Positions 6,692-10,398 of a DNA stretch of 10,398 nt are shown here, in pieces. Source of the DNA: GCA-2746795 sp964643965 (lineage in GTDB: Bacteria; Chloroflexota; Anaerolineae; Promineifilales; Promineifilaceae); the NCBI GenBank assembly GCA_964643965.1, contig CAZXVH010000149.1:1-10398 (forward strand), read 5' to 3'. The position numbers and the translations under genes were made by a program. How positions within the stretch are numbered: the stretch's first letter is position 1; the number at the start of each line of letters is the position of its first letter. The notes beneath the pieces are model-generated. The model was not told the origin of the DNA. It searched no databases and was given only the letters and a program-made list of their open reading frames with translations.

Positions 6692-7195
6692 ATGAGCAAA
6701 GATTTGGTGGTCATCGCATTCGACAATATGGAAGATGCTGAAAAAGTAGTCGATAGCTTGCACAGTGGTCAAAAACAGGGCTATATCAATCTGGAAGATA
6801 CAGCCTATGTGGTAAAAGATGAAAACAACCATGTCACTGTCAAGAACGCCATGGACAAAACGGTCAAACAGGGGGCTGTGGGCGGCGGTCTGCTCGGTCT
6901 CTTTTTGAGCTTTTTGTTCTTCGGTCCGCTTGGCCCCCTTGGCGTCACCTTGGTCGGCGCTGTCGCTGGTGGCGCGGTCGGTAAATTGATGAAGGCCGGC
7001 GTCTCTAAGGATTTTATTGAGGATGTGGGTAATGAACTGAAACCAGGCTCCTCTGCCGTCTTCTTTGTCATTCGTTCCGCCGACGCTGCCCCCACATTGG
7101 CAACTTTGCGTCCATTCCACGGCAAAGTGCTACAAACCACGTTGCCCTCAGAATTGGAAGAATCCTTAAAGCGCAATCTGGGGGATAAGGAGTGA
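6692..7195 (+). CDS. DUF1269 domain-containing membrane protein
   Basis: This 167-residue protein belongs to the DUF1269 family, whose biochemical role is not established. It starts with the typical SKDLVVIAFDNMEDAEKVVDSL and has a TAYVVKDENNHVTV segment. A glycine-rich hydrophobic region follows (about 61-99, GAVGGGLLGLFLSFLFF, then GAVAGGAVG), which probably inserts into the membrane as a glycine-zipper hairpin. The soluble C-terminal part includes GSSAVFFVIRSA (119-130) and the acidic ending ELEESLKRNLGDKE. An almost ideal AGGAGGA at 6680-6686, 5 nt before the ATG, indicates strong translation. It has its own predicted promoter and no evident tie to the exporter. The stop codon lies inside the first unit of a 7-bp repeat array. 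Confidence 0.88.
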   Translation: MSKDLVVIAFDNMEDAEKVVDSLHSGQKQGYINLEDTAYVVKDENNHVTVKNAMDKTVKQGAVGGGLLGLFLSFLFFGPLGPLGVTLVGAVAGGAVGKLMKAGVSKDFIEDVGNELKPGSSAVFFVIRSADAAPTLATLRPFHGKVLQTTLPSELEESLKRNLGDKE

Positions 7196-7239
7196 ACAGT
7201 TTGCAGTGAACAGTTTACAGTTTACAGTTTACAGTGGCT
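7191..7239. repeat. Tandem 7-bp repeat array (AGTTTAC/AGTGAAC), overlapping a stop codon
   Basis: Seven units of period 7 run AGTGAAC, AGTTTGC, AGTGAAC, AGTTTAC three times, then AGTGGCT. The first unit contains the TGA stop of the DUF1269 gene (7193-7195). In register ACAGTNN the array is related to the reverse complement of the 3-58 array (ACAGTGG). 7240-7315 shows no recognisable feature. Confidence 0.9.
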
Positions 7240-7315
7240 CGCATCTGGAAGGGTGTGGGCCATTTTTGTTTTAGCACGAGAGATTGGCCTAATTTTGTTG
7301 TAGTTTATAAGTAAT

Positions 7316-7385
7316 AGCCGCGTTCATATGCCCACATGCGAACGGCTCTGGTGGGACCCGGCACGTGAGCGTGGCTGACTCCACG
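7316..7385. other. Two small hairpins in the convergent gap
   Basis: Hairpin one (7316-7347) pairs AGC with GCT and CGTTC with GAACG around a CCCA loop, with a 2-nt bulge, one mismatch and one G-T pair. Hairpin two (7370-7385) is CGTGG, a 6-nt loop, then CCACG. A T-rich run (7401-7413) begins 16 nt after hairpin two, too far for a standard intrinsic terminator of the + strand gene, though weak termination is possible. Confidence 0.35.
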
Positions 7386-7430
7386 ATGGATGATTACCCG
7401 TTTTGTTTTTTTTCACTGAGGAGTTCCCCA

Positions 7431-7480
7431 TGAGCGGAGCGCCCCGTTCGCTGCCTCTCGACAGGCTCGAAAGCCGCTCA
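7431..7480. repeat. Cloverleaf-like palindromic element 1
   Basis: An outer stem TGAGCGG (7431-7437)/CCGCTCA (7474-7480) encloses two hairpins: AGCG/CGCT (7438-7441, 7449-7452) and CTCTCGA/TCGAAAG (7455-7461, 7467-7473, one mismatch). The core CTCGACAGGCTCG resembles short dispersed repeats seen in many environmental genomes. It is probably a REP-like element in the convergent intergenic region. Confidence 0.5.
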
Positions 7481-7505
7481 CGCCAAAGCCACCATGAATG
7501 ATAAC

Positions 7506-7560
7506 ATGGGAGCGCGGACGTCTCGTCCGCCCCTTGCTGGCGAGACGCCAGCGCTCCCAT
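7506..7560. repeat. Cloverleaf-like palindromic element 2 (REP-like)
   Basis: The outer stem ATGGGAGCGC (7506-7515)/GCGCTCCCAT (7551-7560) is a perfect 10-bp pair. Inside are two perfect 7-bp hairpins sharing 2 bp with the outer stem: GCGGACG-TCT-CGTCCGC (7514-7530) and GCTGGCG-AGA-CGCCAGC (7536-7552), joined by CCCTT. The loops TCT and AGA are complementary. It lies 16 bp past the J-domain gene's stop, so it could protect or terminate that transcript. It looks like a dispersed REP-type element. Confidence 0.75.
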
Positions 7561-7576
7561 TTACGAGGAGATTGGT

Positions 7577-8389
7577 TCACTCTGTTATCTCTTGAAGTTG
7601 CAGCCGTAATTTGTGGAGAGTTTGCTGCCGCCGGGCAATGGCTTGTTCCAGTTCACGCTGCACCACATCCCACCAGTTATCGCCTACTTCTTCGAGTTCC
7701 TGGGCTTTGCGCCATAAGCGGGCGGTGTTTTCCTGGCGCAGCAGGGTTAAGCGCTGTTTCGCTTTGCGCCGCAGCCGTTTGGCCTTGAGGATTTGTTCGC
7801 GCAGTCGCCTGATTTCTATGCTTTCAATGCCTGCCAACTCTCTTAATTCACCAGGGTCCAGTTCGCCCGCCAGATCGTAGAGGCTCTGGATATCGTTTCT
7901 CTCGTAGGCGTTGTTAACGGCCGTCATCATAGAGGTCATATAGGCTTGCTCAACGGCCGTTTCTGCCAGATCCGGGTGAAAACGGCGGGCCAATTCCCGG
8001 TACAAACGCTTTTCCGCCGCCTTGTCTCGGGGGGTGTCGGTGGGCAGCAGCAGCGCCTCCTCCTCTTCCGCCTCGGCTTCTGCCGCAAAGGTTTCAGACT
8101 GCCAAAACGGTTCATCCGCATCATAAACCACGCCATAATCGTGCGCCTGCCGCCGCAGTTCTAGCTGCGTCAGCAACGTTTGCTTTTCCACAGCCAGCTC
8201 TTGCAGCATATCGACCAGGCTGTCCAACTTGAGACGGCAATGCATCCGAAAGGCGTTGACGGCCGCTTGCTCCTGGGCCAATTCCGCTTCCGTCTGGTTG
8301 AGTTTCTGCCGGATTTGGCTCAACTCTGTCTGCAACTGTCGCACCTGCTCTTTAGGGGCGGCCAAGGGGATGATTTTGTTACCGGGCAT
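7577..8389 (-). CDS. J-domain protein with flanking coiled coils
   Basis: This 270-residue protein probably acts as an Hsp70 (DnaK) co-chaperone. The J-domain spans about 124-174: KRLYRELARRFHPDLA contains the essential HPD (138-140), followed by TAVNNAYERNDIQSLYDL. An N-terminal coiled coil (about 13-80, rich in Gln, Leu, Glu) and an acidic linker (about 102-112) precede it. A basic C-terminal coiled coil (about 190-268) follows. It lacks the Gly/Phe and zinc-finger regions of DnaJ, so it is a specialised type III J-protein. The start is uncertain: in-frame GTG/ATG codons at 8434/8431 lie within a repeat hairpin, and none has a good ribosome site. ATG 8389 is chosen because the residues before it (RPVFYASRITCIP) come from the repeat. 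It follows cysNC on the same strand and may be co-transcribed. Confidence 0.82.
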   Translation of the reverse strand: MPGNKIIPLAAPKEQVRQLQTELSQIRQKLNQTEAELAQEQAAVNAFRMHCRLKLDSLVDMLQELAVEKQTLLTQLELRRQAHDYGVVYDADEPFWQSETFAAEAEAEEEEALLLPTDTPRDKAAEKRLYRELARRFHPDLAETAVEQAYMTSMMTAVNNAYERNDIQSLYDLAGELDPGELRELAGIESIEIRRLREQILKAKRLRRKAKQRLTLLRQENTARLWRKAQELEEVGDNWWDVVQRELEQAIARRQQTLHKLRLQLQEITE

Positions 8390-8399
8390 AGGGATGCAA

Positions 8400-8441
8400 G
8401 TGATGCGTGATGCGTAAAAAACTGGGCGCATCACGCATCAC
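8400..8441. repeat. Perfect 15-bp inverted repeat built from 7-bp units
   Basis: GTGATGCGTGATGCG (8400-8414) pairs perfectly with CGCATCACGCATCAC (8427-8441) around a 12-nt loop. Each arm is about two copies of the 7-bp unit GTGATGC or its complement, so this is an inverted pair of short heptamer arrays. It lies between the cysNC stop and the J-domain start. Read on the - strand, the T-run is in the loop, not after the stem, so it is not a classical terminator, but the RNA hairpin should be stable. Confidence 0.9.
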
Positions 8442-8447
8442 GCCTGA

Positions 8448-10355
8448 TTAACTGCGCGGCAAGATACCGCGCCGCTTCAATGTCAGTAAAATCTGCTCGA
8501 CTATTTCATCGACAGTATGGATGTCTGTTTCCACGACCAGTTCAGCGTGGGTCGGCTCCTCATACGGCGAGGAGATGCCGGTAAAGTTGTCGATTTCGCC
8601 GGCCAATGCTTTAGCATACAACCCTTTGGTATCCCGCCGCTTAACCACATCCAGATCACATTTGACGAAGATTTCCAGAAAACGGCCGTTTGGGATCAAA
8701 TTCCGCGCCGCTCGTCTGTCAGCTGCAAAGGGGGAAATGAAACAGGCCAGCGTGATTTCCCCATGCGCAAAGGAGAGCTTTGCCAACTCCCCCGCCCGCC
8801 GGATATTCTCCTGCCGGTCAGCGCTGCTAAAGCCTAAATCGCCGTTTAAGCCGTGCCGCAAATTGTCGCCATCCAGGTACATGGTGCGCACCCCATCGGC
8901 AAAGAGGCGCTGCTCCAGTTTCCTGGCAATGGTAGACTTGCCCGAGCCAGAGAGACCAGTAAACCACAAAACGGCCGCTTTATGCCCATTCCGCGCTTCC
9001 CGGTCGGCCAGGCTGATGCCTTCCTGCTCCCACACCACATTGCTGGACTTTGGCCGGACGGGCGCCGTTTCCACCTCACCCGCCATTAAATCTTCCACAT
9101 CCTGCGCCCGCCCGCGAATCATACCGGCAGCCACCGTCTTGTTCGTGACCGGATCAATGAGGATGAAACTGCCGGTGGCCCGGTTCAACTGGTAACGGTC
9201 ATAAAACAAAGGCTGCGTGGTCGTTAGCTGCACCCGGCCGATCTCATTGAGGGTCAACATCTCTGCCGCTTCACGGTGCATCGTATCCACGTCAATCTTG
9301 TAGTTTAGCGCCGAAATAAAGCCGTTGACCAGGCGCGTGGTATGCTGCACCCGGTAAGAAGCCCGCAGCCGCAGCGGTTCTTCATCCAGCCAACAGAGGA
9401 TGGCGTCTACCCGGTTGCTCTTTTGCGGCAGGTTGTTCTGACGCACAATCATATCTCCGCGGCTGATGTCGATTTCATCGGCCAGCGTCAGCACGACCGA
9501 ATCGCCCACATCAGCCCAGGGCAATTCGCCCTCGGTAGTGACAATGGATTTGACCTTGCTGCTTAAACCAGAGGGCAGCGCCACCACTGCCTCGCCCTGG
9601 GCAATACGACCAGAAGCCACCTGCCCGGCATAGCCGCGAAAATTCTGATTGGGGCGAATAACGTACTGAACTGGATAGCGGAAATCAACATTATTCAAGC
9701 TGGCGCCCACGTTTACATTTTCCAGATGATGCAGCAGCGTTGGCCCATCATACCAGGGCATCGCGTCGCTTTTGTCCACCACATTGTCGCCGCGCAAGGC
9801 AGAAACGGGGATGTAGGTCACATCTTGCACATTGAGCTTCCGGGCAAAATCGATGTATTCCCCCACAATTTTGTGGTAAACGGCTTGATCGTATTCAACC
9901 AGATCCATTTTGTTGACGGCCACCACCAGGTGGGGAATGCGCAGCAGCGTGGCTAAAAAGCCGTGCCGTTTGGACTGGGTAAGGACGCCGTTGCGGGCGT
10001 CGATGAGGATGATCGCCAGTTCGGCCGTGGAAGCGCCCGTGACCATGTTGCGCGTGTATTGAATGTGGCCGGGCGTATCGGCGATGATGAACTTCCGTTT
10101 GGGCGTGGCAAAGTAACGATAAGCCACATCGATGGTGATCTTCTGCTCCCGTTCGGCGCGCAGGCCATCGGTGAGCAGGGCTAAATCCATCTCTTCGTCG
10201 CCCCGATTGCGGCTGGCCGTTTCCATCGCATCCATCTGGTCTTCAAAGATGGCCTTGGCATCATAAAGCAGCCGGCCGATGAGGGTGCTTTTGCCATCAT
10301 CTACGCTACCGGCCGTGGTAAAACGTAGGAGTTCAATTTGTTGTGTTTGGGTCAT
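8448..10355 (-). CDS. cysNC: Bifunctional sulfate adenylyltransferase subunit 1 / adenylylsulfate kinase
   Basis: This 635-residue fusion carries out the first steps of sulfate activation in the cytoplasm. The N-terminal CysN part is a GTPase that drives ATP sulfurylase (with CysD) to make APS. Its G motifs are intact: GSVDDGKST (16-24), DTPGH (93-97), NKMD (148-151) and SAL (185-187), followed by EF-Tu-like beta-barrel domains (about 225-425, including FRGYAGQVASGRI and QHTTR). The C-terminal CysC part (about 445-635) phosphorylates APS to PAPS; it has Walker A GLSGSGKST (467-475), LDGDNLRHGLNGDLGFS (494-510), FISPFAADR (539-547), RDTKGLYAKALAGEI (574-588) and FTGISSPYE (591-599). Length and domain order are normal for CysNC. 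A weak GTGAG lies 5 nt before the ATG. CysD is not in the window; it usually lies just upstream, past the right edge. Confidence 0.96.
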   Translation of the reverse strand: MTQTQQIELLRFTTAGSVDDGKSTLIGRLLYDAKAIFEDQMDAMETASRNRGDEEMDLALLTDGLRAEREQKITIDVAYRYFATPKRKFIIADTPGHIQYTRNMVTGASTAELAIILIDARNGVLTQSKRHGFLATLLRIPHLVVAVNKMDLVEYDQAVYHKIVGEYIDFARKLNVQDVTYIPVSALRGDNVVDKSDAMPWYDGPTLLHHLENVNVGASLNNVDFRYPVQYVIRPNQNFRGYAGQVASGRIAQGEAVVALPSGLSSKVKSIVTTEGELPWADVGDSVVLTLADEIDISRGDMIVRQNNLPQKSNRVDAILCWLDEEPLRLRASYRVQHTTRLVNGFISALNYKIDVDTMHREAAEMLTLNEIGRVQLTTTQPLFYDRYQLNRATGSFILIDPVTNKTVAAGMIRGRAQDVEDLMAGEVETAPVRPKSSNVVWEQEGISLADREARNGHKAAVLWFTGLSGSGKSTIARKLEQRLFADGVRTMYLDGDNLRHGLNGDLGFSSADRQENIRRAGELAKLSFAHGEITLACFISPFAADRRAARNLIPNGRFLEIFVKCDLDVVKRRDTKGLYAKALAGEIDNFTGISSPYEEPTHAELVVETDIHTVDEIVEQILLTLKRRGILPRS

Positions 10356-10371
10356 GTTTTCTCACTTTGCA

Positions 10372-10398
10372 GTCTGGTAGTCGAGTAGTCTGGTAGTC
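10372..10398. repeat. Tandem 8-bp repeat at the right edge (GTCTGGTA-like)
   Basis: The units GTCTGGTA, GTCGAGTA, GTCTGGTA and a partial GTC run off the window end. The period is 8, unlike the 7-bp arrays elsewhere. It lies just upstream of cysNC and its full extent cannot be seen. Confidence 0.7.

Larger units (their letters stand above)
505..8690. repeat. Dispersed palindrome AACGGCCGTT, eight perfect copies
   Basis: Exact copies start at 505, 1817, 3707, 4490, 4553, 5090, 7952 and 8681. All lie inside genes: two in the permease, three in the first adaptor, and one each in the second adaptor, J-domain gene and cysNC. Near copies with 9 matching bases occur at 1925, 6383 and 7916, and the core CGGCCG recurs about 27 times in the window. 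Six copies are read as Thr-Ala-Val and two as Asn-Gly-Arg. This resembles HIP1 of cyanobacteria in behaviour, with a different sequence. Confidence 0.85.

Noticed and set aside
6557..7120. Long antisense frame opposite the DUF1269 gene
   Set aside because: The + strand frame has a strong ribosome site and a clear family match. The antisense frame runs into the inverted-repeat region and resembles no known protein.
1..7239. Repeat arrays as CRISPR
   Set aside because: Units are 7 bp and directly adjacent, with no spacers, and no cas genes are present.
7316..7347. Hairpin as a group II intron domain V
   Set aside because: The read on the - strand begins GAGCCG but lacks the GAAA-type loop and the conserved pairing, and no reverse transcriptase is near.
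7370..7413. Intrinsic terminator for the DUF1269 gene
   Set aside because: The stem is only 5 bp and the T-run starts 16 nt after it, outside the normal arrangement.
7430..7501. 23-codon open frame with GAGGAG 6 nt before its ATG
   Set aside because: The frame runs through a palindromic repeat element, has no recognisable protein features and ends just before another repeat. The ribosome-like site is probably chance.

Overview
The window is moderately GC-rich bacterial DNA with five complete genes on the + strand (188-7195) and two on the - strand (7577-10355). Several features suggest an environmental Chloroflexota bacterium of the Anaerolineae/Caldilineae kind: 7-bp tandem repeats in most intergenic gaps, alanine-rich HlyD adaptors, a fused CysN/CysC, a coiled-coil J-domain protein and a recurrent 10-bp palindrome inside the genes. 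This placement is an inference from style; there is no rRNA or other marker gene here.

Layout: 1-60 is an array of 7-bp repeats. 188-6410 is a four-gene ABC export module: an FtsX/MacB-type permease with about 8 membrane segments (188-2602), its LolD/MacB-type ATPase (2708-3454), and two paralogous HlyD-type adaptors. The first adaptor (3594-4988) has a membrane anchor; the second (5049-6410) has a cleavable-type signal peptide. The adaptors appear to have their own promoter (TTGACC, 17 bp, TAATAT), with a TetR-operator-like palindrome over the predicted transcription start. 6411-6691 is an AT-rich gap filled with nested inverted repeats, followed by a likely promoter and a DUF1269 gene (6692-7195). 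The convergent gap 7196-7576 has no convincing gene but holds a second 7-bp array and several palindromic elements, two of which could fold as an outer stem around two hairpins. On the - strand, a fused sulfate adenylyltransferase subunit 1/APS kinase (cysNC, 8448-10355) is followed by a J-domain coiled-coil protein (7577-8389). A perfect 15-bp inverted repeat built from 7-bp units separates them.

How the genes work together: ATPase, permease and adaptors should form a MacAB/YknXYZ-like tripartite exporter or an envelope mechanotransmission machine. No TolC-like partner is present, as expected in a single-membrane cell. CysNC converts sulfate and ATP to APS and then PAPS; its CysD partner should lie upstream, beyond the right edge. 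DUF1269 and the J-domain protein have no evident link to either module.

The genes are of known families. The most unusual signals are in the DNA itself: eight perfect copies of AACGGCCGTT, all inside genes, which resemble the cyanobacterial HIP1 phenomenon; 7-bp repeat arrays of at least three sequence families in separate gaps; and several cloverleaf-like palindromic elements. No strong case for a wholly new multi-gene system was found.
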